From: Tethya wilhelma
Taxonomy: Eukaryota > Porifera > Demospongiae > Tethyida > Tethyidae
Direction of reading: 5' to 3'
Assembly (NCBI GenBank): GCA_964030475.1
Contig: CAXIPT010000007.1
Coordinates: forward strand, 1,599,986-1,663,985
DNA length: 64,000 bases
This document shows positions 1-12,478 of the stretch, one piece after another. Within the stretch, counting starts at the first letter, position 1; each line of letters opens with the position of its first letter. Position numbers and translations under genes: made by a program. A model generated the notes under the pieces. It was not told the origin of the DNA and made no database searches. It saw nothing but the letters and a program-made list of their open reading frames with translations.

Positions 1-272
1 CCACACCTAATGAGCATACTTTAAATTCACGAAAACATAAAACAGTAATTTGTTACGTATCTTTACCCTTTGAATTCCAAGCAACCATTGTTTAGCAATG
101 CAGTGACAATTTTTAAACTTGACTTACTAATTATTACTATCATACGTACGGTAGTACGTATAGTAGGAATGGGCCGAATGTCCCATAGACACAATACAAA
201 ATGTTGGCCACCATAAAAATCTAGTCAAACAAAATTAAACCTTCAAAGTTGCTCAGAAGCTCTCACTGACAG
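1..272 (+). other. Intron of the SH3 adaptor gene
   Basis: I see no coding signal here. It ends in a pyrimidine-rich acceptor (ctctcactgacag) at 272. The upstream exons of the adaptor gene lie outside the window. Confidence 0.5.
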
Positions 273-3200
273 TTTACCAACTGCATGCAAGTCCTGAAAC
301 TCACAAAAAAGTTGGAACACGCTACATCAGCATCTCATCCTACCAATCCTCAAGAGATGATGAACTAAGCTTTGTCAAAGGAGCTGTAGTCAGACTCATC
401 AAGAAATACATCGATGGATGGTGGCTAGTCAGGTAAAAAAAAATAAAGCCTTTTCTCTTTCAAAATCATAAGCACGAAATTTAATTATCATAGCTGGAAG
501 TGATGCTCAAAAAGCAATTAATTATGGCTTGTGGTTGATTAAGTTCCATCCCTCCATTCATTATTATAATTTGGTTACTAACAGACCATTTGGGTCTAGA
601 CTGTGCTGGAATTCAATCCCCCTGATAGGTCAGCTACCAGTTGCTGAGGGTTATGTAACAGTCGTTGTTCTGTGAAGCTCATCAGTTGTGATAAGCCTAC
701 TATTGCAACAACAGCTAATGTGTTTATTGAATTTCATATCAAAACCTCCAAATCATCATTTCATTAGCGTCAAATGGTCACTAATGTAATATATGATACT
801 GAGAGACTAGACTCAGAGGGAGGGGATAAAATTCCGCACATAACGTTGCCGTGATGATTCTCAAGGTTTGTTTAGCCTCAATTACTTCAATCAATGGGGA
901 TAATTGGGTGCATGAATATTCGCACCATTTAACACCACTACTGTACAAAGCTGTATGAAGTTGGATGCCTTGGATTTTTTTTCTCTCTTTTATTTAAAAT
1001 ATGGTGGTCATTGTGAGGCTTTTTTGCTTGCAAACAATCTCTCCCTAAAATGCTTTTATCTCATATATGCCACATAACTTAATGGGTATGTTGTGATACT
1101 TTTCTACCATTGTATCAATGGTGTCATATATTAATTTGGAATGTAATTGAGATGATATGTATGTGTACCGGATGTGCAGTGCTAACAATGGCTAAAGCAA
1201 ACATGTGTGGACTGGAGTCGATGTGAAATTGGCAGAGACTTTCCACCACTCACTGTTATGTAGCCACTTTCAAAAATAAACATAGTGTGTCTCCATTTAT
1301 GATCAGCCTTCTCTAACATAAACTGATCTATTGCGTAAACTTACCATTTGTGTGAGTGCTTATGTGTTTGTGTGAATTAGAATTAGTGAAAAAACAAGCA
1401 AAGAAACTAACCAAAAAACACTCACAGCAGTTATGTTTTTCAGTTTGTTTACCAAAAGTTAGTTTCATTCACGGTTATGATATACAAGTTCACTCATGAA
1501 TATTCATACATATTTACGTGTCCTAATTAGCATATTCATGAGCTAACTGTAGCCTGTAACTTCAAGTTGTTTGCGTCACTACCTTACTCTCCCCATAATT
1601 ATGTGGTCTCTCCCACACTCTGAACACACCATACTGATACAGGTATAATGGTGGAGAGGGGCATGTCCCTGGTGCTCTGTTTCGCAAGTTTGACAGACGT
1701 CAGGCTACTCTCTACGTAAACAAGGTAGGTGTGTGTGTGTGTTTAAGCTAAATATGTCAGCAAACTAGTTTTGATATTGTGAAAAAAAAACAAACTCGAT
1801 TTCTAAATTTATCCAGATCAAGAGACGCTATGTGAACAGAAAGAGCACAAGAGTTGTACCAACCATGAAACCAAAATGGTAAGACCCTCAGTACAATGGA
1901 GATGTAGATCATACATACATGTACATCATATTCACAAGCTAAACATGTTTAAATTTTTCCTGTTTTTTTTTGTTTTTTTTTTTTTTGTTTTCTTCTTCTT
2001 TTCTTCTTCTTTTTTTATAATGTTCTCTTTTTTCCTTCCAAAGGATGGCCACTGAAAGAAGACGCAATCCAAGACAACAGAATTCAGAAGGAACTACGTC
2101 AACAGGTATGTAAAAGATCTACAATTTTTGAAATTTTTTGCTCCATTGTGAGTAAACTCCCACACAGAAGTGGTAGTTACCTAGTAGACCTCAGGTGTCA
2201 AGGAATTTTGAAAATATGCTCAGTCTGTGTACCTAGCTACTATAGGTTGTAGACCTGTGTATGTTTTTAAGTATGGATTGCTATGTATTTGTGTGTGCTC
2301 GTATAAGCTCATATAAGCATCGTGTGTGCTCGTATAAGCGTTGTGTGTGCTCGTATAAGCATTGTGTGATGGTTTGTTTTGTATTATGTAATGTTATAGT
2401 GTTGTGTGCGTGCTGTCTGTCTAGCTTGCATATTATGGTCAGGTACTAGGTGTTTGATTTTGCCCAATTATGGGTCCATTAAGCCAGAGCATCACAAGAT
2501 GTGTCGTAAACTGATACGTACTAATTCGATTGAGTCAATTGGCATAATGTTTTATAAAAGAATCACATTATTTATCATACACTCACATACCCGCCCCTCG
2601 CCCACACACACACACATACACACATGCACACACACACACACACACACACATANAGAACCTACAGAGTACCGTTGCAAAGCCACTTTTCAAGGAAACCCTG
2701 AGAGATTTGAAGCAAATCTCAGAAAGAATGAAGTCGTGAAAGTCCTAGACAAGCAAGACAGTGGTAGGTAGACTAGAGAATACCTTGCACTGCTAAGCAT
2801 GCCTGAGCGTTTCCTTATTCTCGAGAAGACATGACGTAATCGATGTGTATCACTAAAGTGCAAAATATTGGTATTCACAATAACAAAGAGTATTGGCCAA
2901 GGTGCACAAGTTTGATGATTGGTAGAAATCGATGAAGTTATCCCTGGGATTTCCAAGAAACTTGTGAGGCTAATTGTGATACCCCTATCCTAATTAACAA
3001 TATAATAGCTTCCTACTGTTCTCTGGTGATCGGGAAAATTATCCTTGAAAAAGAAGTACTTTCAATTCTCCTGTATGTACACACATGTGTACTACATCAG
3101 TGCCATACATGTGATCCATACTCCCCTGCCTTTGCATGCGTAGGATTGTCCTCAATGTCCTAGCCTCTTTCCCAGACTCACTACCAACAGGATAGTGATT

Positions 3201-5769
3201 GTGGAGCTCCAAAATTTTCTTGACGCTGATCACAAATTATGAAAATAAAGCAAAATAATAATGGGTATTAAAATTGTAGAGATTTTCTGATTCATGAAAA
3301 TTTTACCACAAAAATTTGCAAAGAAAGGCTTCTCACATATTTGTTGTCCCACCAAAATTTGTGCTATACAATAATTTATTGCTGACAAGGAAAAGGACCT
3401 GTGGGCGGGGATTGCCGGGAAATGAGGCACTGCATGAACGGTACTCTCATTGCTTGCATTGTCACTACACATGCATCACTCATTCTCTCCATTCTTCCTT
3501 CCTACCCACCATGCAGGCTGGTGGTACATACAGGACAGCCAGGGTCGCTGTGGATGGGTGCCCGCCTCTTATCTCGAGACCGTGGATGCCACCAAGGTGG
3601 AGAACAGCTCCGATATCGAGGGCACGGTCTACGAAGCCAGCAAGGCTCACCGAGCCCACCAGCCGGACGAGTTGGACGTGAGCCGAGGAGATGAGGTGCT
3701 GGTCCTCAGAGCATCGAGGAATGGATGGTGGACTGTCAAGTGAGTGGAGTACCCTTTAGCCGGATGTTCAAAGAACTGAATGAATATTGCTGGCTTATTT
3801 ATATCGTTGCATTGTATTTTGTTTGTTTGTTTGTTTGTTTGTTTGTTTTGTAAAAGAAAGTAATATGAAGAGTTCATTGAAAGTGAAATTTACAAAGTGT
3901 CAAACTTCTAATACATGCATTAATAGTCATCATTTTTTGTTTGTTTGTTTCTTTCTTTCTTTCCATCTGCAGAAACGTAAAGACCATGCGGCAAGGTCTG
4001 GTGCCATCCTCTTGTCTCTCTCCTCCAACTCCAAAGGAGGCCGTCTCTCAACAACAGCAACAGCCTAGCACCAAAGAGAAGAGCCCCACTCCCCCCTTAC
4101 CACCTCAGAGGTCCCCCCAACGCCTCCCTCCATCTTCATCCCCAGGGGAGCCGGCCATGGTGGAGGACTCACATGCAGCCATGAACGGGAATGGGAAGGA
4201 GTTTAGTAGATCATTTAGTAACGGAACTTCCATGGAATCCATTGAATCAGGTATGTATGTATGTATTGTGGCGTGGTGTGACTAATAGACATGTACAGCA
4301 CTAAGGTGATGCTTGCATGACTTTAAAAATTAGCATGGAACTTAAAAATAGATTTTTTGCTTACCTATCTTTGAACGGTTTAGCACCACTGCCATACCAA
4401 GGCTCAAAAGAAAAGGGGAAAAAAATCTACTCAAAATTTATCTTTAAGCTTCCTCTAATCACACACTGTTTTGACATGATATATAAGTAGTAGAGGAACC
4501 AGTGCACTAAGGAGGTAGTTATGTATTTAGCTTTTGCGGTTTTTCGCCTGCCTGCCTGCCGATCAATAAAATGGGGAGTACCTGAGCATAATAAATTGAA
4601 GAATGGGCACCCCACCTGTTAGCTATTGTAAGAAGATCAATAGTGGATGAAGGACCATTACCATTGCCATTAGCCTTGCTCCTCCTCTTCATAAAATGCT
4701 GCAAAGATCCGAGGGGAGCTTGGGAACGAGGCTAATCACCCTCACAGTAAGATTCCTCAAAATTTTCCACGTCTGCCTCGTAAAGTAATTACGATTATCT
4801 AATTAGTGGTAGGAGTACAAATTTATGTTATTGTCGTTAGTAAGCCCAATTGAGATTGCCTACTTTCCCTTGAATTCTCAGACATCATAAATTATAAAAA
4901 TGATAAGCACATACACGTGCACTGTCTCAACTATTGTCTCTGTATTCAATTAGCTGTCAATGACTATAATCACTTCCTCCCCCCCCCCCCCCCCCCCCCC
5001 NCTCTCTCTCTCTCTCTCTCTCTAAAGATGATTTCTCTCTCGATGACTTTGACCTGGAGGACAATGAAGATCTTGACCTAGAAAACTGCTATGTGGTCAC
5101 AAGTGACTATCAAAAAGTGTCGATGGACGAATTGGACGTCTATGAGGATCAGATGGTGTGTGTCATTGATGACACTGATGATGGTGAGAGGAAACAGATA
5201 ATATTATGCTATACAGGTAGCTGTAATCCCCCATTGTATAGCTCCAAAATTTTGTGTCCAAGAAAGTTTGAGAAAAGCCTCTTTTTGCCCTGAATTACTA
5301 CTAAACTTGATTTCATACGTAGTAAAAATTTTTTGTGAAATGGAGTATTACACATCCATCTAGATCTCGAGCTATATGCGACTTAGTCTCCTCAGAGTAC
5401 AATAATTTTAAAACATAAATTTAATGGATAGTATCAACAAACTGTCCCATTAAGATAAGATACATTGTGACATTTACAGCTACAGTAGTATTCTTTCCCT
5501 CTGCCATTCATAGATTTGTGGTACGTCAATGCCGATGGCAAGGAGGGTTGGATTCCTTCCTCCATCCTCCGAGTCATGACGGAGGAGGAGATGTTGGGAG
5601 GAGGTTTCAGCTCCAGGGATACCTCCAGAGAGAGCACACCCATGGATGCTTCAGCCGAGAGCAGCGATGTGTCAGACACCGATGGTGAGTCGTGGTTTGT
5701 GGTTTTGTCTTTTATTTTTGTGTGTGTGTGAGTTAGTAACTTTGTGTGGTCAGTTTGTGTTGCGTGTGT

Positions 5770-5851
<82 letters not shown>

Positions 5852-6206
5852 ACAGTTCTCAACTAGAGAAACAAGCTATTTGTACTGGTCTTTGTAAGTT
5901 AGAAACTGTGATTTTAGCAACTTCTATATTTTATTAACAGAGCTTTCAAAGTCGGCAGTAGTAATATCCCCTACTCCCCAACACGAGTTCAAGAGGAGCA
6001 AGGTGATAAGAAAGACACGCTCTACAGAATCAACTTCAATCGAAGAGCACAGAACCAGGAGGCGTTCACCAGGTGATAGACGGAATGGTGTTCATCAGCA
6101 ATACGCCATGCCCGTGGACAGAACTGTCAACTGGGACAATAGTGACAGTGATGCCTACGCAAGCAGCACTAGTGTCAGCTCACGTAAGTTTACTTTGATA
6201 ATTTTG

Positions 6207-6298
<92 letters not shown>

Positions 6299-6690
6299 TT
6301 GTAAGTGACTATCCATAAAATGATTGATTGCTCATTGCTCACGTAAATCTGGAAAATTTTGCTCTGAAAATTTCACTTTCCTGATTGAGTAAATTATGGT
6401 ATGTTTGTTGTTAGGTAACTTTTGGCTAGCAATAAATATATTTCTTCCCAATCCTATCTTGACCATTGGCCTACGATTGACCACTAACAATGTTTCATTT
6501 CTCTGTTTGATATGCAGCCATCAGAATCATTGTGGATGATAAGACTATCGAACAGTTAGAGAGAGAGGCAGCTGATGCTGAGAGAATTGCCAGAGAAGCC
6601 AAGATGAAGGCCTTCCAGCTCAAACAGAAGGTGGCTGTAGCTAGGAAGATAAGTGCTGGGTCTAATGGTGGAGCCATTTCTCCTCCATAG
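273..6690 (+). CDS. Multi-SH3 adaptor protein, SH3PXD2 (Tks)/p47phox-like, 5' end outside window
   Basis: Eleven exons join in frame (571 codons plus stop): 273-432, 1643-1724, 1817-1878, 2044-2105, 2656-2763, 3517-3739, 3973-4250, 5028-5183, 5514-5684, 5941-6183, 6518-6690. All introns are GT-AG. The protein holds four SH3-type modules. The first has ...GWWLVRYNGGEGHVPGALF, the second ...GWWYIQDSQGRCGWVPASYL, the third ...GWWTVKNV...QGLVPSS, and the fourth ...LWYVNADGKEGWIPSSIL. Between the third and fourth lie a Pro-rich segment (PTPPLPPQRSPQRLPPSS) and an acidic one. The C-terminus is Ser/Arg-rich and ends in a short coiled coil (DDKTIEQLEREAADAERI). Tandem SH3 domains with this WW..G..GWVPASYL pattern are typical of the Tks/NADPH-oxidase organiser adaptors, which carry an N-terminal PX domain. 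Any PX domain would lie upstream of the window. The family is inferred from SH3 pattern alone. An AATAAA sits at 6903-6908. Confidence 0.75.
4981..5023 (+). repeat. Poly-C followed by (CT)n, with one N between
   Basis: About twenty C residues, one N, then (CT)n run straight into the acceptor of SH3-adaptor exon 8 (starting 5028). The tract is the polypyrimidine tract of that intron. The poly-C/N junction is probably an unresolved homopolymer. Confidence 0.85.
5768..5850 (+). repeat. (GT)n microsatellite
   Basis: About 40 GT units follow the donor of SH3-adaptor exon 9, inside intron 9. Confidence 0.95.
6204..6293 (+). repeat. (GT)n(GA)n compound microsatellite
   Basis: A short GT run passes directly into about 35 GA units. 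It lies just after the donor of SH3-adaptor exon 10. Confidence 0.95.
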
Positions 6691-7203
6691 TCAACTCTAA
6701 ATAGAACTACCATTTTTATCTGTTTGTTCGTTTCTTTCTTTTATGTCAGCTATACAATACTGCATGATTGTAAGTACGTTATTTTTTCATTCTTGCATTA
6801 TATAATTCACAATCATTAATTTTTTAAAACAGTTTACTTAGTGCATGCTCTTTTCTTGTACGTAAGTGTTGAATTTTGTGTACAATTTCTTTTTTTCATA
6901 ATAATAAAATATTTATTATTGATACTGAATTCAATTGAGGATCACACACACAAAAAAACAATTATTAACAAGAAAAAAAAAGGAAAAAGTGATTGCAAAT
7001 GGTGAAAAATAATAATACCTGTCAATTAATGTGAATGATTATTGTACTCTCACAGAGAGCAAGCTTAATGAATGGTATATTACTAATCACTGAATAGATA
7101 GATAACACAGAGTTTAAGATAAAATAATAGTCCTCCAACAAGCTATAATGCATGGAACTGCATCATGGTATACATGGAAGTAGAAGTATAAATCCAGTGT
7201 GCT
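6691..7203. other. Tail-to-tail intergenic region
   Basis: AT-rich 3' UTR sequence of the SH3 adaptor (+) and of the paralogue-A gene (-). A + strand polyadenylation signal AATAAA is at 6903-6908. I see no further gene. Confidence 0.6.
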
Positions 7204-8208
7204 CTAAGACTCTCCTGGATTGTTGAGCTCATTGATTAGGTCATCTCCTAGGAGCATCCTCTCTTCATATCCCGAAGGAGCATGGTATGTCTCCTCCTCC
7301 CTTTCTTGCACATCCTGATTCTGATCAACAGCTGCGGCATACACTTTACCATTTGGGCTAGTGTAGCAGTGTTGAGCAGTGGTCGTGCCACTTGCCTGCT
7401 GTCGATCGTGTGTCATGACAGTAGCTTTAGGGTGAGTGTCATGGTGGTAGTATCCCTGTTGACGATAGTACTCCTTCCATTGTTCGGCCAGGTTACTTTG
7501 ACCAGCGGCTGCAAACTGAGAGCCCGGAGCAGCTACTGCAATGATTATTGGTTGTTGTGATGAAACAGTCTGAGCAGCAGTTGGCCATTGGGTGAACACT
7601 GGGAAAGGTTGTTTGGTCAATAATAGTTGATAGCTTGGTATTTTGGAAACAGTTGTCATCAAGAAATGAGTCTAGAGAGTAGCTTGTACCCTCTGTGAGG
7701 CTGTAGGAGAAATAGTAATAAAATATAATAAATATTCATATCTTCAATTAACCATTATCTATGAATTAACCAACTAGAGCCACGACGAGCTAAGTACGAG
7801 CCACGCCTTTACCTAAGCAACTCGTGTTGCAGTTTGAGGTTTTCTTTCCGAGTGTCTTCTCGATTCTTTTGAAGACCAAAGACCTCTCTTTTTAAGTCTG
7901 GGAATATTCAACAAACAGTTACAGTGACATAAGGTATTACATTTGAACGAGCGTGCACATGCATCATGGTCTAGACACCTACCGTTTTCTTCTTTGTCCA
8001 TCGTACCACAAGATGAACATTTGCTGGAGTGAGTACGGCTTTGTTGAGGTTTTTGTTCCCTTGCTTGACACTTAGCAGCAGCTGCTACTTTCTTGGCAGC
8101 TTCTTTGGCCTCCTTTTTGGCCAGACGCCTGGCAGCTTTTGCTGCTTTCTTGGTCGACTTTGTAGTCGGCTCTTTGCTAGATTTTTTCCAGAATTTCCCC
8201 AACTTCAT
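7204..8208 (-). CDS. Unrecognised protein, paralogue A (short) of the 8.7-11.4 kb gene
   Basis: Exon 1 (7983-8208) begins MKLGKFWKKSSKEP and continues as a Lys/Ala-rich helix (KAARRLAKKEAKEAAKKVA) with a CSSC pair. Exon 2 (7813-7897, 85 nt) gives DLKREVFGLQKNREDTRKEN, a charged coiled coil. Exon lengths (226 and 85 nt) and phases match gene B next door (229 and 85 nt), so the two are paralogues. Exon 3 probably starts at 7700. Its expected phase reads SLTEGTSYSLDSF, while the long C-terminal frame (AAPGSQFAAAG...LAEQWKEYYRQQGYYHH, ending at 7204) is shifted. A GT...AG pair of about 65 nt near 7535-7600 would restore the frame; otherwise there is an indel. EQWKEYYRQQG resembles the tyrosine-rich motif of FUBP proteins, but no KH domain is present. 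Function unknown. Confidence 0.6.
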
Positions 8209-8356
8209 GGTTGACTTTGTGCTTTACTTTGAGATTAGAAAAAGTAGAGTTGAATAGGTATTTCAAAGGCTTAAAAGTCTCTTTAGATGAGATGATCTTC
8301 TCAAAAACTGACAACTTGATAAGAGTGATTTCTGTACGTGGCAGCGTCAGCTGGTG

Positions 8357-8390
8357 TTGTCAAGTAAACGATCTCGTTTGCGCATGCGTA
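8357..8390. promoter_or_regulatory. Paralogue A promoter with NRF1-type palindrome
   Basis: TTGTCAAGTAAACG (8357-8370) is followed by TGCGCATGCG (8380-8389), which fits the NRF1 consensus. The same two motifs in the same order occur in the promoter between gene B and MTFP1 and in its duplicate, so the promoter was copied along with the gene. Confidence 0.6.
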
Positions 8391-8735
8391 GTTTACCGCG
8401 TGCTCAGCTCATTCAGTCTCTCAAAGTAAAAATAAAGTTTCAACAAGTCATGATTTAAAACACACTCACAAAAACAAAAACTGAAAAAATAACAACAAAA
8501 CCACAATGTCACACAAAGGAAAAAAAATAAATAAACAGGACATACATCTACAATAATGTTTAATCATACATTGACTTTTATTTTTGTTTTTTTTCCAAGT
8601 TTTAAATTTTTTTTGTTCTTTCTTTATTTCTTTAATTTTCCTCCTTAATTAGCTTTTCATTCTTAGTGTGACTTGTCAGTGAGGTCCTTTGGAGCAGAAC
8701 AACTGCTGATTCATTTGGCTGGCTGTGAGTATGGC
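8391..8735. other. Intergenic, 3' flank of gene B
   Basis: AT-rich sequence with runs of T and A between the promoter of paralogue A and the stop codon of gene B. I see no gene in it. It probably contains the gene B 3' UTR. Confidence 0.5.
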
Positions 8736-11412
8736 TCAGTAATAGCCAGGCGGATAGGCTTCATACCCTGCAGTGCCAGCACCAGGAATCACAGTGTTGT
8801 CATACTCTGACCGATAATAGGTACTGTGAGAGGTGGAGCTTGGGCCTCCATAAATCCTGCATAGATGCAGAAAGAAAGAGTATAAATTATAATAACAACA
8901 GTGAATTTTAAAGACACACAATAATGAAAAAAAAAACCACAAAAAAACTTACTCGTGCCACTGGCTCATAGGAGTGGACTGGATTTCACTTTCAGTAGTG
9001 ACAAAATGCTGCTGTTGTGCAGCCACTGTTTCAGCACAAGCAGCACCATTGTTTGCTGCTAGCTGTCTCCTTAGACACTCATCACGAGCTTCCAACCAAA
9101 CTTCTTGCCACGTCTTTTCACGTTCCTTATAGCCATCTTGGCCATCTGGGCCTGGGTTGATCACTCTGTCTTTCTCCCCTGGCACATAATGGCTCTCTGT
9201 GAGATCTGCAACTTGTGGCACATCTTGTGGTGTCACTGTGTAAGCTGCTGATCCGGTGACTGTGGAAGGGTGGAACTGTCCGTCTATCACATTTGATAGA
9301 CAAGGATTCTCAGCTCCAATGATCTGATCACGAGGCATCTCCTCTGGATTGTTGTACATATGTGTGATGTACGGAGCAGGATAGGTAGTGGAAGAGGCTG
9401 AGGTGCCATTGAAGTTGTTACGATACTCGTTTGGCATTGGTGGTATGAAACACCTCCTACCATAGTGTGGTGGCAGCTCTTGCTCTTGCTGCTGAGATAC
9501 TGCAGGATCAGGTTGAGTGTTTGAAGTACTCGGCTCTCCATCCATCATGTTTGGTACAGCATTGCTTTGACTCATCGTCATGTTCGGAGGCATGGCTGAC
9601 GGTGTGAGAAAATCGACACCTGTCTGTGGAACGGTCATCATTTCCGGCTGGTAAGTTGCAGCTGGGAAATGATCTGTTGTGCTATAGCTAGCAGGCTGTC
9701 CATTCACCGCATGGTGAGTCGTCATGTTTTGTGGCATGTGATGATTCCCACCAAGCAGTGGCATTTCCGGCACGTATGCTGTAGGGTGAGATTGAGAATT
9801 GCCACTTGACTGACCATTCGATACATTGGACGTCACATTCTGCATCAGCTGATTCTTGGCCATCTGCAGCATCTCTTCCGGTTCATACATGAACATATTA
9901 TCAGCAGGATCTGGTACAGTGGGAGCTGCATTAGCAATGTTTCCATTCATTGCATGCATGTTTGGCGGAAAGAGATGGCCCATGCCAATCTGTGAGTTTG
10001 TCTCCTCCGGATTGTACGCCTGAGCGGGATTAGGGACTGAGGTACTACACTCTCCCATCTCGTTGGGCATGTATGGAGTGAATGGCATCGCACCAATATC
10101 TGGCTTGTAGGCTCCGGGCTCAGTGGCCACTGAGGAACTCAGCACTCCATCCACCACTGTTGGCATATTCGGCATGAAATGATTTCCACTACAAGTTGTC
10201 TCTTCTTGCTCGTGTGTTGCAGAATTCATTTCTGCTTGTTGAGCAGCTCGCTCCATCTGATACTGTTGCTCGGCGAGGAGATCCTTGGCTGATATGTAGA
10301 AGGTGATTTGTTCACCGTTTGGTTGGTGAATTGTCTGATAGACGCCACCTTCTCCAGGTGTATTATAATTAGCATACATGTTGCCGTAATCGTCCTGAGG
10401 AAGAGGGACAGAATTTGCATTGTTCTGAGCGTCAAACCTCTGGAGGTACTCGGGATCAAAGGCATCTTGATATTCAGGTCGAGCACGGATCTCAGGATCG
10501 GCAGCCATGTGTTGGTAATGGCGTTGGAGGTAGTAACGGTAGCTTGGGTCAACGTCACTGAAGAGCTCTTCTGGAGGAAGGGGGAGTGTGTCTTCAACAG
10601 GTTGAGGAGCAGCTGCTTGAGCTTCTTGAGCAAAGACCGCTGGCTGTGGTTCAGGAACAGCTGGCTGAGCCACTACTTGCGGCTGTACAGTTGGGTCAGG
10701 TTGAGATAGCACAGCTGCTGCTACTTGAGGCTGTGGTGTGAGCTCTTTAGGATTGTTTTCAGCAGTAGCAGATGAAGAGAGTTCTGGCTGCGGATTGCTC
10801 TCTGCTTTTGCTTCATTCATTTTTCGGACCATTTCTTCCAACTGTTCAGCCATGTAAGCAAGTTGGCCATTTTTGACCTTCTCAGCTTCGTACAAAGAGG
10901 TCAATTTCTTGTTTTCTTCTGTGGACATGCTATACATAATAAGAGGTAAATAAGCATCATGAATCTGTACAACAAGATGGCACATAATGTCGTTGTGATC
11001 TTTAGTAGTACCTGATCAATTCTTGTAAAAATGTCCTGTTTTTGCTTCTTGCAATATCTTGACTCTTCTCCCGAAGGTGGGTCCGTCTTTCAAGATCTGT
11101 AGACAAAACCAAAAAATTAATAGTAAAATTAAAACTTGTAAACTTGTAGAGCTCTAACAGTAGAAATTGCCTGCCAAGCTTACCTATTCCATTCAAATAG
11201 CTCTCTATGTCTTTGCAGTAATCACACTCACATCCTAGTGATGATTCATTGTTACAAGGACGCTTAGTAGCTTTAGCTACTTTCTTGGCAGCTTCTTTGG
11301 CCTCTTTCCTTGCCAGACGTCTAGCAGCTTTTGCTGCTTTCTTGGTTGACTTTTTAGTCGGTTCTTTGTCCTTCTTCTCGCTGGATTTTTTCCAGAATTT
11401 CCACAACTTCAT
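8736..11412 (-). CDS. Unrecognised Met/Pro/Asn-rich repeat protein with basic N-terminus (paralogue B)
   Basis: Four exons join in frame to 803 codons: 11184-11412, 11012-11096, 8953-10929, 8736-8856. I chose the start at 11412 because it gives MKLWKFWKKSS, matching paralogue A. A second ATG at 11430 is possible. In order: a K/A-rich helix (KAARRLARKEAKEAAKKVAK), a CxCxxC cluster (GCECDYCKD), a charged coiled coil, a Gln/Pro-rich stretch, then about 400 residues of degenerate units of roughly 45 residues. These units repeat motifs such as MPPNM, YxPEEM and STS (YKPDIGAMPFTPYMPNEMG, YVPEMPLLGGNHHMPQNM, FIPPMPNEYRNN). The C-terminus is Tyr/Gly/Pro-rich (GYEAYPPGYY). No signal peptide, TM segment or known domain is visible. 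The composition suggests a disordered scaffold or RNA-associated protein. Function unknown. Confidence 0.75.
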
Positions 11413-11550
11413 GTTTCTTTCGGTTTTCAAACTTTAGGGGAGAAAAATAATCGTTGAATAGCAATTCCAATGGCTGAAACTTTTCTTTAGCTGAGACGAT
11501 CTTCACCAAAAACTGAAGAGATTCTTCTCTGGCGGCGTCAGAAACGAAGG

Positions 11551-11600
11551 TTGTCAAGTAAACGCACGCGATCGATCACGCGCATGCGCGCTCGCGCACG
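11551..11600. promoter_or_regulatory. Bidirectional promoter of gene B (-) and MTFP1-a (+) with NRF1 site
   Basis: The two start codons (11412 and 11690) are only about 280 bp apart. TTGTCAAGTAAACG at 11551-11564 is followed by CGCGCATGCGCGC at 11579-11591, a strong NRF1-type palindrome, in CpG-rich DNA. NRF1 control is known for many nuclear mitochondrial genes, which fits MTFP1. Confidence 0.6.
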
Positions 11601-11689
11601 TGCTTTGAGACGCAACGACGCCTTACCAACCACGTGTTTGATCAGATCGGAGATCGTTTTGATCGCGAGTCTTAGCTTTCCAGCTCATC

Positions 11690-12478
11690 ATGGCAAGTTT
11701 CCATGGAGTTGCAAAGCTTCCTGGATTCAGAGAGAGGGCTATGGATTGCAAGAAGGCAGAAGAAAAGGACTATTTTAGGGAGATACCCATTAGATATCTT
11801 GGTTTGTTACAAATACAATGAAATACTTGTAGTTAAAATGAGCAATAGCTGTATAGGGTTATATATCTTTATAGGGTATGCAAATGAAGTGGGTGAAGCA
11901 TTTCGTCACATGATACCTCTGAGAGGTGTCCACTTGAGCTATGCAATATCTTCAGCTTATGTTGTCTCACATGCCGCATCACAAGGCCTAAAGGCTCACA
12001 AGAACTGTTCAAAGAGTAACCCGTTCCACAAACAGCACATCCCAAATCAGCAAGTACATGAACTCAACCAAAAATACTCAAACCATAGCTCAACCATTGC
12101 ACAGCATCACCATGGTAACAGTGTAAATGTATCACCTCCTGCGGCTGTCCTAGATACACTAGTATGGCAGGGACTGGCGTCTGTGATCATTCCTGGGTTG
12201 GCTATAAATAGACTGTGTGCCGTGTCAAGATTTGTCCTGAATAGACACGCAAGGAGGCTGTTGAGTGACCAGATGAGGAAATGGATGGTGACTGGAATTG
12301 GGTTAGGCTCCATACCACTTATAATTCATCCCATTGATAGGTGAGTTGTTCAAACTAACTGGATGTTCACCTTGTTTGACAGTCTCATTGATATGGTGTG
12401 TCTTCTTCACCTCTTTTGTTATGTAGTGCTGTGGACACTTTCATGGACTTTTGTGTGCGACCGTTACTAAGAACTTGA
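11690..12478 (+). CDS. MTFP1: Mitochondrial fission process protein 1, copy a
   Basis: Exons 11690-11801, 11875-12340 and 12427-12478 give 209 codons plus stop. Family signatures are DYFREIPIRYLGYANEVGEA, VVSHAASQGLKA, VLDTLVWQGLASVIIPGLA, INRLCAVSRFVLN and GLGSIPLIIHPIDR, ending SAVDTFMDFCVRPLL. MTFP1 is a small multi-pass protein of the inner mitochondrial membrane that promotes fission. This version is longer than the vertebrate protein (about 166 residues) because of a His/Asn/Ser-rich loop (about residues 75-115) before the VDTLVWQ segment. It lies in the first unit of a 1.66-kb tandem duplication and shares its promoter with gene B. Confidence 0.93.

Noticed and set aside
2406..2771. 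121-residue frame upstream of SH3-adaptor exon 5
   Set aside because: Only its last part is exon 5. The rest crosses a (CA)n repeat and an N, and is intron.
5434..5862. 142-residue minus-strand open frame with long TH repeat
   Set aside because: It is the complement of the (GT)n tract plus the antisense of SH3-adaptor exon 9. The real coding strand there is +.
10308..10709. 133-residue plus-strand frame inside gene B
   Set aside because: Antisense shadow of the 659-codon exon of gene B, whose frame is far longer and joins other exons in phase.
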